A DNA stretch of 34,172 bases from Pirellulaceae bacterium (GTDB lineage Bacteria > Planctomycetota > Planctomycetia > Pirellulales > Pirellulaceae). The notes beneath the pieces are model-generated. The model made no database searches and was not told where the DNA came from. It saw nothing but the letters and a program-made list of their open reading frames with translations. A program made the position numbers and the translations under genes. The stretch covers positions 1-34,172 of the forward strand of contig JAGFJK010000042.1 of NCBI GenBank assembly GCA_024102795.1, read 5' to 3'. This document shows positions 16,501 through 24,644 of this stretch, one piece after another; within the stretch, counting starts at the first letter, position 1; every line of letters starts with the position of its first letter.

Positions 16501-18907
16501 CGGTAATCGTAGTTTCTCCCTTGGGTTGGTAGGCAAAGCCGATATCGGTCGCGGTGATGATGATCGGCAGTGCGCCGGCACGGAATCCAGCGCCTCCGAT
16601 TGTGCCCGTAGCCGGCAGAACCTGGTGGGTCGGGTCCGCCGTGAAGGAAGCAAACGAGGGCACGTCGCCGCTGTTGCCGGGGGTGACTTGGGTCGAAGCC
16701 AGACCGGCCGGGCCGCTATCGAGAACCGAACCATTGTTATTCCCGTCGAAGCCGGCGCCCGTTACCAACTGATAGAGGGCTTCGATATCAGTTTCGGGGC
16801 CATCGCCTCCATATCCCGGCGCGACGCGATCCAGGGCGGCCTGAATCGACCCGGAAAAGCCGGGAACGTCGGTGGCCACGATCGGCTGGTTCAATACGAA
16901 CGGCCGGCCGCTGGCGTATTCCCCGGCAAAGTTTCCATATTCTTCGAACCGGCCGGTGCCGAACCCGAAATCAATGCCTGGCAATCGGCTCTGAAGCGTG
17001 GCGATGATTTCCGGGAATGCAGCGCGTACGATGGGACTGTTGCTCGTGAAGCTGCCGGTATCGTCGAACAGCAGGAAGACATCGACCAGATTCGTTAGCC
17101 CGCCCGTCGTGGGCAGGGTCAGGCTGACCGTTGTCGAATGCGTCTGCCCCTCGGCCAAAGAAGCCTCAATCGACAAGGGGGTTACGTTGCCCACCGCCGG
17201 GTTGCTCACGCCGGCAGGCCACAGAACTCCGTCCCTGGTTTGCGGAAACGTCTGCACGTATCCGGCGGCGACGCGCTCGCGGACAACGTAAGCTCCGGCA
17301 GGCAGATTGACGAACGAATACGAACCGTCGGCTGCGGTTAACGTCATCGGCTCGTCGTCGTCGTAGAGGTCGTCGCGGTCCAGGTCGATAAATATCGTTG
17401 CGCCCTCGATCCCCGGCTCGCCATCATCGCGCAAGTGATTTCCGTTGAGGTCTTCAAACTTGGTGCCGTGAATCTCGCTCGGCCGATACACGTTGGCCGA
17501 GTTCACGTCACGCACGTCGTCGGCCGGACCCACCGTCACCACGTGGGATCTTTCGGATTCGGGCGTCGCTGCCAGCAGCGAAGGAACGATCTCCCGAACC
17601 ACGTAGGAGCCTTTGGCGAGGTGGGTGAATTGGTACGTACCAGCTTCATCGACATCCGGCGTGTAAAACAAGTCTTCCGCCGTCGTCACACTCGGCTCGT
17701 CCAAGTCCAGAAGATCGTTGTTGTTTCTGTCGAGGTAGATGGTGATCCCCGGCAAACCGTTCTCACCTGGGTCGCGCACGCCATCCTGATCGCGATCGTT
17801 GAACACCACGCCGCCAATGGCCGCGTCGGTTCGCTCCTGATTGCCAAAGTTGATGTTGTTGAGTGTCCCGGAGTTCGGCGCGGTAACCGTACGGAAACCC
17901 GTCGAGGGCGAGGTGGGGCGAAACGACGCCTGGACCTCTTCGGTGATGCGGTTTGCGCCGGGCTTCAAACCCACCAGCACGTAACTGCCGCCGGTCCCGC
18001 TGAAGGCCGACGGCTCGCCGACGTCCAGAACGCCATTCGCGTTCAAGTCCGAGTAAACCCGCCAGCCCGTCAGGCCCGGTTCTCCCGCATCCAGCACCCC
18101 GTTGGCGTTGGCGTCGCTCCACACCACACCGCGGACGATGGAAATCTCTTCCGTGTAGTTCGCAAAGTCGGGAACCACACTGTTGGCGTCATCGGCAACG
18201 ACCACGGAATAACCGTCTGAGAAGCCTGGCGAAGTATCCCAGCCGAGCGGAAGCACCTCGACGACTTCATATTCGTCGGCGGCAAGTCCTTCGATCAGGT
18301 AATTGCCGTCGCCGTCCGTTTCCGCCGACGGCTCGGCCGGATCTGGCAGGCCGTCGCCATTCAGGTCCAGGAAGATCGTCCAGCCGGCCAACCCGATATC
18401 CATGGCATCCCGAATTCCGTCGCCAATGACATCGTTCCAGACCGTGCCGGACAGACTTCCCGTACCGCCACTGCCCTGATTCAGGAAGTCGACCTTGGCT
18501 TCCTCACCATCTCGCAGGGAGATGTCGGCGTATCCGCTGGCGGGTGAAGTCGGCACCCAACCGCTCCGCACGACTTCCGCCACCCGATAATCGCCAGGCG
18601 CAACACTCGGAATCAGGTAGTCTCCGTCCTGATCGGTCCGAGCGGAAGGTTCGTCAACCTGCGGCGCGCCGTCCTGGTTCAGATCCAGATACACCGTCCA
18701 GTTCGAAATCCCCTTCTCCTCCTGTTCCCGCAGGCCGTTACCATTGAGGTCGTCGTAGACCGTCCCGGCCACATCCCCCGCCAGCAGCAGTCGCCCCTCG
18801 AGCGCTTCATGGGAAAGAAAGCGGCGACGACGAGTCTCGTGAACTTGCTGCTTCCGGCCCGTGCCGCGTTGCGAACGGAGGGGTTTGCGGTTCAGAGAAC
18901 GGGACAT
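13565..18907 (-). CDS. Giant multidomain surface protein: LEPR-XLL, SdrD-B-like, vWA-like, cadherin-like repeats, propeller
   Basis: 1780 residues from ATG 18907, preceded by AAAGGA. The N-terminus is basic and has HEALEGRLLLA, a LEPR-XLL-like export motif. Residues about 45-580 hold five SdrD-B-like domains, each with a DxNGNGxxDxxExG calcium motif (for example YDDLNGNGLREQEEKG). A vWA- or integrin-beta-I-like domain starts near 605 with a MIDAS-like FLLFDDTGS. After a linker (about 930-1125) come three 96-residue Tandem-95/cadherin-like repeats (NDAPLATADSYTTGED, VLGNDSDPDSSSL, SFSYTPDAGYSGVDSFSYK). Residues about 1420-1680 form an NHL-like propeller (GTTLWVVDEKGEVFVYD and related strands). 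The final 100 residues are polar with no sorting signal I know. Probably exported and calcium-rich; adhesion or matrix roles are inference. It is convergent with the kinase gene and divergent from the matrixin gene. Confidence 0.92.
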   Translation of the reverse strand: MSRSLNRKPLRSQRGTGRKQQVHETRRRRFLSHEALEGRLLLAGDVAGTVYDDLNGNGLREQEEKGISNWTVYLDLNQDGAPQVDEPSARTDQDGDYLIPSVAPGDYRVAEVVRSGWVPTSPASGYADISLRDGEEAKVDFLNQGSGGTGSLSGTVWNDVIGDGIRDAMDIGLAGWTIFLDLNGDGLPDPAEPSAETDGDGNYLIEGLAADEYEVVEVLPLGWDTSPGFSDGYSVVVADDANSVVPDFANYTEEISIVRGVVWSDANANGVLDAGEPGLTGWRVYSDLNANGVLDVGEPSAFSGTGGSYVLVGLKPGANRITEEVQASFRPTSPSTGFRTVTAPNSGTLNNINFGNQERTDAAIGGVVFNDRDQDGVRDPGENGLPGITIYLDRNNNDLLDLDEPSVTTAEDLFYTPDVDEAGTYQFTHLAKGSYVVREIVPSLLAATPESERSHVVTVGPADDVRDVNSANVYRPSEIHGTKFEDLNGNHLRDDGEPGIEGATIFIDLDRDDLYDDDEPMTLTAADGSYSFVNLPAGAYVVRERVAAGYVQTFPQTRDGVLWPAGVSNPAVGNVTPLSIEASLAEGQTHSTTVSLTLPTTGGLTNLVDVFLLFDDTGSFTSNSPIVRAAFPEIIATLQSRLPGIDFGFGTGRFEEYGNFAGEYASGRPFVLNQPIVATDVPGFSGSIQAALDRVAPGYGGDGPETDIEALYQLVTGAGFDGNNNGSVLDSGPAGLASTQVTPGNSGDVPSFASFTADPTHQVLPATGTIGGAGFRAGALPIIITATDIGFAYQPKGETTITGIDGLTLPLSQVTASSRATTPFNSGAGVQETVTGLNALGALVIGLGTNAASNQAPRQGLEALANLTGSVNRSTTTIANGTTDDIAPGDPFYFQIGTGTGLALHVADGIVAAVENAVTNVNVNVTLRASDPRVLISSRPGVINGLGAGDTATFDVTFVGDGRPHRFDLEFVREGTNVVLGSIPVVIGTPIPGDGYEFEDCDDGEHSSGIDFGDQRIGDGSPNVAPSFTAGADQVVQEDAGTQTVPAWATDVLAGPTSESSQSVNFLVSSDNPSLFAEQPAISPNGTLTYVPAPDAFGLANVTVRLHDNGGTDGGGVDTSLPQTFTITITPVNDAPLATADSYTTGEDVVLMIDAPGVLGNDSDPDSSSLAAVLVTGPTHGSLTLNANGSFSYTPDAGYSGVDSFSYKSSDATADSNLATASITITPVNDAPLAAADSYTTGEDAVLIIDVPGVLGNDSDPDSSSLTAVQATGPTPGSLTLNANGSFSYTHDAGYSGVDSFSYKASDGTADSNVATASITITPANDPPLATADSYTTGEDAVPTIDGPGVLGNDSDPDSSSLTAVLVTGPTHGSLTLNTNGSFSYTPDAGYSGVDSFSYKASDGTADSNVATASIQVEPAPQPAGAKFFVVDRAVRRTFGYDADGKSLSISRLNTEDKKPRGIAAAADGTTLWVVDEKGEVFVYDNQGQSLGSWEFGMVDKAEGITIHGDDLWIVDGGERQVHFFAGGATRRSGNATPTSSFRLDSSNRNPMDLVTDGSHVWVVNDTRAADQVFRYTISGVLDGEWQIGEPNSKSKPTGLTIDPNDVNHIWIVDSGSDKVYQYDGATSRTTGVLTASHIFKLARINRDPQGIADPRPFIESQAGRSASDNPADDLIMTLVGRADEGSVHDERSSTDNPGTKARRSKPADSEFRGEELFEVFRGGHAQRENSRHVVFAELRDRLSSLDLDLDATLDELLAGGRTNLQDAPGSLRATGPRLL
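14663..15526 (-). repeat. Three tandem 288-bp coding repeats
   Basis: The anchor GATGCTGG(CCGTGGCCA) recurs at 14663, 14951 and 15239, exactly 288 bases apart, so each unit codes for 96 residues. The three copies are nearly identical in DNA including silent positions, far more alike than the SdrD-B-like domains of the same protein. That points to recent duplication or gene conversion. Confidence 0.9.
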
Positions 18908-19182
18908 GGCTCAGAATCCTTTTGTACGAGCAGGCGTGGTCGGTTAGCCGACTTTCAGCGGGGTAGGGAAGCCGTCTGTAACCAGAGGAGTCGTTTTCGG
19001 GAGGGGAGTCCGCCAGTCCGAATCATGTGGGGCCGCTGGCGGGAATGGGGCAAAAAAGGGAAACTTTTGTCTGGCGGATTCCAAGGCTGGTTTCCACTAC
19101 TCACCGAAAGTCGCCGTTGACTTCGTTGGTCGAGAGACAGCCATTCCCACCCTTGCGCCGCTGACAGGAAGGCTTTCCAGCC

Positions 19183-21228
19183 ATGCTTCGGTATCTCTTC
19201 CGGCAGTCGCCTGGTCGGTCCGACGTGCCCTTTCGCCGACGGTTCCGCCGTCCGGTGATGGAAACCTTGGAAGTCCGGTTGCCGATGGATGCCGAGGGGA
19301 CCGCCTGGTTGCACGTGCCGGAATTGACGCTCAGTTTCGCGCCGGACGGCACCGAGCTGGCCGGCAGGCCAAGCGTGCTGTCGTCCGAGCTGTCGGCGTT
19401 GGCCGATGAGGCGCAGTGGCGCGAAGTGATTCTGAGCGCCTTCCAGGCCTGGGCCGAGCCGCTGGGCACGCAGGTACGGGCAATCGGCGATCAGGGGGTC
19501 GCCTTTGGTGTGGCGGGACCGACGCAGGGCGATCCGCGATTTGGTGACATTCGGATCGGGGCGGTCGCCCTGGCAACCGACGTGATTGCGATTTCCGTTC
19601 CCCATCACGAACTGGTGTCGGGGACCTGGGCTGGTGATGTGCTGCTGAACAGCAATGCCCAACTCGACAATCTGGACCAATTGTTTTCCGTGGCTTTGCA
19701 CGAGGCGGGGCACGTGTTCGGGCTGGGGCACAGCACCGATCCCCGCTCGCCGATGTTCGTGCACGGCGTCTCGGACGTTCTGACGCCAACGGCCCAGGAC
19801 ATCGCGACGCTACAGTCTCTTTATGGACTGGCGGGCGACCAGGAGTCCGGTGGCAGGGAGACGGATGACCACGATGACGATGGCCGGCCTAATGATGATC
19901 CTGAATCGGCGGACCACCTGGAATCGGGCAGCGGATCGCTGACGCCGCCCCGCTATGCGACCGCAGGTTCCATCGTCACGGCCAGTGACGTGGATTACTT
20001 TGAACTCGTGCCAAACGCGGAGGCGTTGGAAGATTGGGAGGATCTGGAAGTGCTGTCCGTCACCGTGCGGGCAACCGGGAGCGAGCGCTGGATTCCGCAA
20101 GTCTCGGTGCTGGACGACAAGGGCCGTGTGGTCGAATCGCGATTGCTGGTTAACTTTGATGGAGTCATGTTGCTGCAAGTTGACGACGCGCACGCCGACA
20201 AGCCGTATCGCATCAAGGTCGAACCCGCGGAGACGACTGGCCTCTCGTCGACAGGCCGCTACGAATTGACGGCAGAATTTGCCGCGCAACCGATCGAGCT
20301 TGATGCGCTGGTCCAGGGATCGCTCAGCGGCCAGCACGCCGAGGCGCGGGCCTATGGGCTTCATGCCGAGACCACGCAACTGATCCACCTGGTGTTGACA
20401 GTCGACTCGATCGAGCAGGAGACGACGGCCGTTTTATGGGTGGTGGTCCATGACCCCGACGGGCGACTGGTTGCACGCATCGCAGCCCGGCCGGGGCAGA
20501 CGCGTTCGGCCAGCACCACACTGCTGGCACCCGGAGATTACCGCGTTGAGTTTGTGGCCGCCACGCCCGACGGCAGCCCGTTTCCGGAGCTCGACTTCGC
20601 GTTTGCAGGGGAGGTAATTTCGATTCCGATCGGTCCCGGAATCTCGGACCCGACGTCCAAGCCGCTGTTGCCGTGCGACGACCCACTGGCGAACTTGAAC
20701 TACTGTGCACCGCCAAGTACGGCGATCACCGATCCGATTGTGTTACCGGCTTCGACCAGCTTCGTCGTTCCGCCCGCACCGCAGGTCACACCCCCGTCCC
20801 CCTGGCCCGACCCCAGCGGATGGTATTGGGGCGTATCGCCAGCCAACATCGGTAGCGGCTGGCAAAACATTCTGAATCCTGGAGACGTCGATGGGAACGG
20901 CGTCCTGACGCCGGTGGACGTGCTGCTGGTGGTGAATTATCTGAACGCCAACACCACTCCCGGTCCGTTGCCAACGTATCCGGGTTCTGCCCCCTACCTG
21001 GATGTGAACAACGACAATCTGGTCTCGCCAGTGGATGCATTGGCGGTGATTAATGCCTTGAATCAGCCGTCCAGCGGAGCGAGTGAAGGCGAGTCGAGCG
21101 GGACAGCGGCGGAGGGCGTGAACAACGCGGTCGGCGCCTGGGATGTGCCGCTCAACGACTCGGACCGCTGGTTGGAACAACTGGCCCGCGATCGCACTCG
21201 TCGTCAGCACGGTCCGCGGCTTGCCTGA
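19183..21228 (+). CDS. Matrixin-like zinc metalloprotease with C-terminal dockerin-type domain
   Basis: 681 residues from ATG 19183, with AGGAAGG nine bases upstream. The N-terminus is basic with METLEVRLPMD, a degenerate LEPR-XLL-like motif. The catalytic domain spans about 35-215 and has the full metzincin zinc signature HEAGHVFGLGH (zinc ligands H173, H177, H183; general base E174) followed by SPMF, the Met-turn at M191. An acidic linker (about 220-245) leads to two beta-sandwich-like regions (about 250-365 and 370-490), the first resembling the pre-peptidase C-terminal type with DVDYFELVP. A dockerin-type pair lies at about 565-628 (DVDGNGVLTPVDVLLVVNYL and DVNNDNLVSPVDALAVINAL). Probably secreted or surface-associated and able to cleave extracellular proteins; substrate unknown. 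It diverges from the giant surface protein, with 275 bases between start codons. Confidence 0.92.
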   Translation: MLRYLFRQSPGRSDVPFRRRFRRPVMETLEVRLPMDAEGTAWLHVPELTLSFAPDGTELAGRPSVLSSELSALADEAQWREVILSAFQAWAEPLGTQVRAIGDQGVAFGVAGPTQGDPRFGDIRIGAVALATDVIAISVPHHELVSGTWAGDVLLNSNAQLDNLDQLFSVALHEAGHVFGLGHSTDPRSPMFVHGVSDVLTPTAQDIATLQSLYGLAGDQESGGRETDDHDDDGRPNDDPESADHLESGSGSLTPPRYATAGSIVTASDVDYFELVPNAEALEDWEDLEVLSVTVRATGSERWIPQVSVLDDKGRVVESRLLVNFDGVMLLQVDDAHADKPYRIKVEPAETTGLSSTGRYELTAEFAAQPIELDALVQGSLSGQHAEARAYGLHAETTQLIHLVLTVDSIEQETTAVLWVVVHDPDGRLVARIAARPGQTRSASTTLLAPGDYRVEFVAATPDGSPFPELDFAFAGEVISIPIGPGISDPTSKPLLPCDDPLANLNYCAPPSTAITDPIVLPASTSFVVPPAPQVTPPSPWPDPSGWYWGVSPANIGSGWQNILNPGDVDGNGVLTPVDVLLVVNYLNANTTPGPLPTYPGSAPYLDVNNDNLVSPVDALAVINALNQPSSGASEGESSGTAAEGVNNAVGAWDVPLNDSDRWLEQLARDRTRRQHGPRLA

Positions 21229-21318
21229 TCGGACGAGTGGCGAGTCATGTGAGGCGAGCGATTGGCTGGGCGGACACGGAGCTTCTTTCCGCGCGAGCTG
21301 ACTCGCTAGCGGACGGAC

Positions 21319-21438
21319 TTGCGCCGCGGGCCGGTTCTCTCCGCCATCCGTCCCAGGCTCTCGGGCCCGGTTGAGGATTTGGCGCATCTGCCCGGCAGCG
21401 GCGTGAGTGAACTTGCCGATCTTCAGGTCGAGCACGAC
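21319..21438 (-). pseudogene. Relic of a YhcG/DUF1016-type PDDEXK nuclease gene
   Basis: The minus-strand frame reads VVLDLKIGKFTHAAAGQMRQ, then ILNRAREPG and GGENRPAA. This matches the (I/V)DLKIGKFTHADAGQM...LNY...GENPP core of the YhcG/DUF1016 family, whose DLK is part of the PDDEXK active site. A TGA stands directly in front of the fragment, and the sequence after it loses family character, so only about 40 codons survive. Flanking sequence (21229-21318 and 21439-21574) has no recognisable gene. It implies a former nuclease gene now almost erased. Confidence 0.6.
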
Positions 21439-21574
21439 GGGTCATCGCAAGCGGCGGTAGCGATGTCATTATCCAGGTACGCATGCACGTGCTGGAACCG
21501 GCGGCGGTCAGGCTCGTCCGGAGCCTTTGTTGTGAACAGTGAAACGATGACTCAGGACACCTTTGAGCCAACGG

Positions 21575-21937
21575 CTACTTCTTCAGCTCCACTGGCAACT
21601 GATCGATCTTGGCCGCCAGGATGAAATCGTTCTCGCTGAGGCCGCCGATGGCGTGCGTCCAAAGTTCAATCCAGACCTTGCGATACCCTTCCAGGTGCAA
21701 GTCCGGATGATGGCCGTCCTGTTCGGCCACCTGCGCCACGCGCTGAAAGAAGTCGATCCCGGCCAGGAAGTTGCGGACAACCCAGTCGCGGCGAATCCGC
21801 TGTCCGTCGTGCGTGAGGTACCAGTGTTCGAGTTGATCGAGTTGCCGCTGAGCTTCGTCCAACGAGCAGGGCTCCACTCCACCCTCGCACGGCTTGCACT
21901 TCTTCGTCACCAGTTGATCGGCGGCCTGGATGTCCAT
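21575..21937 (-). CDS. phhB: Pterin-4-alpha-carbinolamine dehydratase (PCD/DCoH family)
   Basis: 120 residues from ATG 21937, preceded by GGGAG with good spacing. The enzyme dehydrates 4a-hydroxytetrahydrobiopterin during recycling of the pterin cofactor of aromatic amino acid hydroxylases. The N-terminus has the typical KKCKPCEGG; the active-site motif is GHHPDL (H76, H77) with the third His in WTHAIGGLSENDFILAAKID (H95). Length is normal for the bacterial family. No phenylalanine hydroxylase gene is in the window, so the substrate pathway is not shown; some bacterial homologues serve molybdopterin or other pterin pathways. It appears to be a single-gene unit. Confidence 0.95.
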   Translation of the reverse strand: MDIQAADQLVTKKCKPCEGGVEPCSLDEAQRQLDQLEHWYLTHDGQRIRRDWVVRNFLAGIDFFQRVAQVAEQDGHHPDLHLEGYRKVWIELWTHAIGGLSENDFILAAKIDQLPVELKK

Positions 21938-21985
21938 GAGCAGCTCCCTATCAAAAAGTCAAGTTTCATCATCTTCGGGCGAGCG

Positions 21986-22001
21986 GGGGGCGTCAGCCCC
22001 C
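21986..22001. repeat. GC-rich hairpin GGGGGC-GTCA-GCCCCC
   Basis: GGGGGC (21986-21991) and GCCCCC (21996-22001) form a 6-bp stem with the tetraloop GTCA, about 50 bases upstream of phhB. From memory, hairpins of this form are scattered between genes in planctomycete genomes; here it would lie in the phhB leader or promoter region. Confidence 0.5.
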
Positions 22002-22165
22002 TGTTTCTCCGTCTGTCCGGAATTCAACTTTCACATCCCGCTGACATTCCGGGCGCCCCTTTGACAGCTCACGCCGTATTATTACGAGCCACAATCGACT
22101 AGCAACCCTACGGAAGTTGCGCCCTTCCCGCGACCCAGTGGGACCGGAGTTGCAGGCAACCTCCC

Positions 22166-22196
22166 GCAAAGTAGTCATCATGCTCCGCGTGATGAT
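22166..22196 (+). repeat. REP-like palindromic element, copy A
   Basis: GCAAAGTAGTCATCATGCTC leads into a hairpin CATCATGC-TCC-GCGTGATG (one G-T pair). A related element lies in inverted orientation at 22325-22354. The gap 21938-22409 between phhB and the HD gene therefore contains a hairpin and this inverted REP-like pair, and no gene that I can support. Confidence 0.6.
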
Positions 22197-22324
22197 CCCT
22201 GCAGACTCAGCGTATCCTGTCGCAGGGAGTCTCCATCGGTCGTTGCGGAGCGCCCGGACCTGTGCCCCCGCAAGTCCGGCTGGACGCCGGCCGCGGCGGA
22301 GGGTTCCGACGGCGGTCGGAAGGC

Positions 22325-22354
22325 TCATCACGCGGAGCGTGATGGCCACTTTGT
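22325..22354 (-). repeat. REP-like palindromic element, copy B (inverted)
   Basis: CATCACGC (22326-22333) and GCGTGATG (22337-22344) form a perfect 8-bp stem with loop GGA. Read on the minus strand it gives ACAAAGTGGCCATCACGCTC and then the same CCGCGTGATGA as copy A. Another inverted repeat, TTCCGAC/GTCGGAA (22304-22321), adjoins it. Confidence 0.6.
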
Positions 22355-22409
22355 CGCGGGGTGATTCTGGGCCTGGCAACGATCCCCGGTGCGCCGCCCG
22401 CGCCGCCGT

Positions 22410-22970
22410 TCAAGCACCCGCCAGTCCCAGCTCTTCGGCCCGCTCCGTCATGGCGTCGATCAGAAACTGGATATGTTCGTTCAGCTCGACCCCCAGGTCC
22501 TCGGCTCCGCGCAAGATGTCCTCGCGCCGCACGGCCGCGGCGAAACTCTTCTGCTTCATCTTCTTGCGGACGCTGCTGGCCTGCATCCCGCGGATGCCTT
22601 CGGGCCGGACCAGGGCCACGGCGGAAATGAACCCCGCCAGCTCGTCGCAGGCGTAGAGCGTCTTGTCGAGCCTGGAGAGGCGCGGGCAATCGGTCAGGTA
22701 GTCGGCGTGCGACTTGATGGCGTAGATCACTTCGGCCGGGTAGTTCAAGCGGGCCAGAATCTCGGCTCCCCGCAGCGGATGGTCCGGCGGGTCGGGCCAC
22801 CGTTCGTAGTCGAAGTCGTGCAGCAGCCCGACGATGCCCCAGGTCTCCTCGTCCTCGCCGAACTTCCGGGCGTAGGCCCGCATCCCGCATTCGACGGCCA
22901 GCATGTGCCGGCGCAGACTTTCACTCTGCGTATACTCGCACACCAGTTGGTAGGCAGCGTCGCGATTCAT
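22410..22970 (-). CDS. HD-domain metal-dependent hydrolase
   Basis: 186 residues from ATG 22970. The HD signature is spread as expected: H22 in LRRHMLAVE, the H51-D52 doublet in GLLHDFDYERWP, H88 in AIKSHADYL and D109 in YACDELAGF. These should bind one or two metal ions and cleave a phosphate ester. The substrate (nucleotide or other) cannot be told from sequence. The C-terminal 60 residues are helical (KKMKQKSFAAAVRREDILR). No membrane segment. The start lies 27 bases after the stop of the TPR gene on the same strand, so the two probably form an operon. The ribosome site is weak, which fits translation following the upstream gene. Confidence 0.9.
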   Translation of the reverse strand: MNRDAAYQLVCEYTQSESLRRHMLAVECGMRAYARKFGEDEETWGIVGLLHDFDYERWPDPPDHPLRGAEILARLNYPAEVIYAIKSHADYLTDCPRLSRLDKTLYACDELAGFISAVALVRPEGIRGMQASSVRKKMKQKSFAAAVRREDILRGAEDLGVELNEHIQFLIDAMTERAEELGLAGA

Positions 22971-22997
22971 GGCGGCGAGCGGGCTATCTGCTGGCGG

Positions 22998-24644
22998 TCA
23001 GGCCGCGATCCGGTTGCGGGGCCGGCTGGGAACGTCGGGCTTTTCCTTGGTCTCCTGCAGTTCGCGCCAGGGCTTCTTCTGCTGGTAGCTTTCCAGTTCC
23101 TTCTGCAGTTGCTCGCGCGTCTCGCCCTCGCCCAACTCCACCGCCTTGGTGGACCACTTGATGGCCGTCTCGAAGTCGCCCGACTCGGCATAGCCGGCGG
23201 CCAGCGTGCTGAGGATATGGGCCTCCTTGTATTCGGTCACCTCGCAGGCCTTGGTCGCCAGTTCGATGGACCGTTTGGCGTCGCGCAGCTCGTCCTTGGG
23301 CGACGTGGCCAGCACCCAGGCATAGTTATTCAATATCCCGCTGTGTTCGGGCTGCGCGGCGTGAGCCACCTTGTAATCGGCGATCGCCTCGGCGTGCTGG
23401 CCAATCGCCAGTTCCGCGTCGGCCCGCCCGCGTCGGGCGCGCCAGTCGTCGGCATCCTGTTCGATCATTTCGTTGTAGATCTCGATCGCCTTGCGCGGCC
23501 GTCCACTGGCGTTATAGAAGGACGCCAGTTGCAGCCGCCACTCGGAATTCTCCGGATCGTTCTCGACCAGCAGCCGCATGTCGATGATCGCCCGGTCGAA
23601 CTGCTGCTGATCGGCGTAGATCATGCTCCGCAGCAGAATGGCCTGCACCGGCGGCTGTTCCGGGTTGGCGGCCAGCACTCGGTTGACGTCTTCCAGGGCG
23701 GCCTGCGAGTTGCCGTCGGCCAGTTGGACTCGAGCCCGCATCAACAGCGCCAGTACGGCGCCCGGCTCAACCTCCAGCAGCTTGTCCAGCGCGGCTTTGG
23801 CTTCCTTGGGCTCCTCCTTGGCCATGTGGAGCTGCGACTTGAGCAGGTAGCCGATCGGCGATTCGGGGTTCAATTTGATGGCCTCGTCGATCTGCGCCAG
23901 CGCCTTGTCGTACTGCTTGAGATTGATCAGCGCCTCGGCCAGCGCGGCGCGGGCCTGGAGATTCTCCGGATGCTGGGCGAGAATCTGTTCCATGTGGCTG
24001 ATCGCCTTGTCCACTTCGCCCTTGGCCAGGAACAGGCCGGCCCGCAACTGGTGAGCCTGCACGCTACCGGGGTCCAGTTCCAGCGCCTTGTCCAGCGCGG
24101 CAACCCGCTCTTCTTCCCCCTCGGACATCTGGGCCTTCAGCACCCAGGCTTCGGCCTGCTTGGGCTTGTCGTCGGCCAGCAGCTCGATCGCCTTCTCGAC
24201 CGCGTTCCGCCCCCGCCTCATCTTGCCGCCGGGAAGCGCCTCCAGCCGGGCGATCAGCAGGTGGGCATCCACGTAGTTCGGGTCGTGCTCCAGCAGCTCG
24301 TCCAGATCCCGCAGCGCGTCGGCTCGCCACAGTTGCCAGCGGGGGTCGCGAGCGTCGGCGAACATCTGGGCCGTGTAGAGACTGGCCCGCTGGAACAGTG
24401 TGGACGTGAGCAGGTTGACGGCGAATTTTTTGTTGTCTTCGTCCAGGCCCTTGCGGATCGACGACTCGCAATGCTCGATCACCGCGTCCAGGTCCATCGG
24501 CGACTTGGCGCCAAGCTTCAGCTCCGTGGCCCGGTCCAGATCGGCTTGCCCCTCGTTCTGAGCTCGCGCGGCGACGGGCAGGACCAGGAGCAGGAGCGGG
24601 AGCACGATCAGCCAGCCGCGGAGAGGGGGTGCGTAACGGAACAT
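22998..24644 (-). CDS. Exported TPR-repeat protein
   Basis: 548 residues from ATG 24644. A clear Sec signal peptide (RGWLIVLPLLLLVLPVAARA, cleavage after ARA) is followed by an almost continuous array of TPR-like helical pairs, about ten, from residue 100 to 510. Several fit the TPR consensus well, such as ALDKALELDPGSVQAHQLRA and ALAQIDEAIKLNPESPIGYL. The C-terminus is charged (ESYQQKKPWRELQETKEKPD). It should act as a periplasmic protein-interaction scaffold; no catalytic domain or lipobox is visible. It is the first gene of a probable operon with the HD-domain hydrolase and diverges from the lactate permease gene. The long opposite frame 22389-24668 is its antisense shadow. Confidence 0.92.
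   Translation of the reverse strand: MFRYAPPLRGWLIVLPLLLLVLPVAARAQNEGQADLDRATELKLGAKSPMDLDAVIEHCESSIRKGLDEDNKKFAVNLLTSTLFQRASLYTAQMFADARDPRWQLWRADALRDLDELLEHDPNYVDAHLLIARLEALPGGKMRRGRNAVEKAIELLADDKPKQAEAWVLKAQMSEGEEERVAALDKALELDPGSVQAHQLRAGLFLAKGEVDKAISHMEQILAQHPENLQARAALAEALINLKQYDKALAQIDEAIKLNPESPIGYLLKSQLHMAKEEPKEAKAALDKLLEVEPGAVLALLMRARVQLADGNSQAALEDVNRVLAANPEQPPVQAILLRSMIYADQQQFDRAIIDMRLLVENDPENSEWRLQLASFYNASGRPRKAIEIYNEMIEQDADDWRARRGRADAELAIGQHAEAIADYKVAHAAQPEHSGILNNYAWVLATSPKDELRDAKRSIELATKACEVTEYKEAHILSTLAAGYAESGDFETAIKWSTKAVELGEGETREQLQKELESYQQKKPWRELQETKEKPDVPSRPRNRIAA

Noticed and set aside
8107-21228. Cellulosome-like system
   Set aside because: Dockerin-type pairs are present, but there is no cohesin, scaffoldin or glycoside hydrolase in the window.
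20743-21435. Intact minus-strand nuclease gene of 230 codons
   Set aside because: Only the first 40 codons resemble YhcG/DUF1016; the rest runs antisense through the dockerin-coding end of the matrixin gene.
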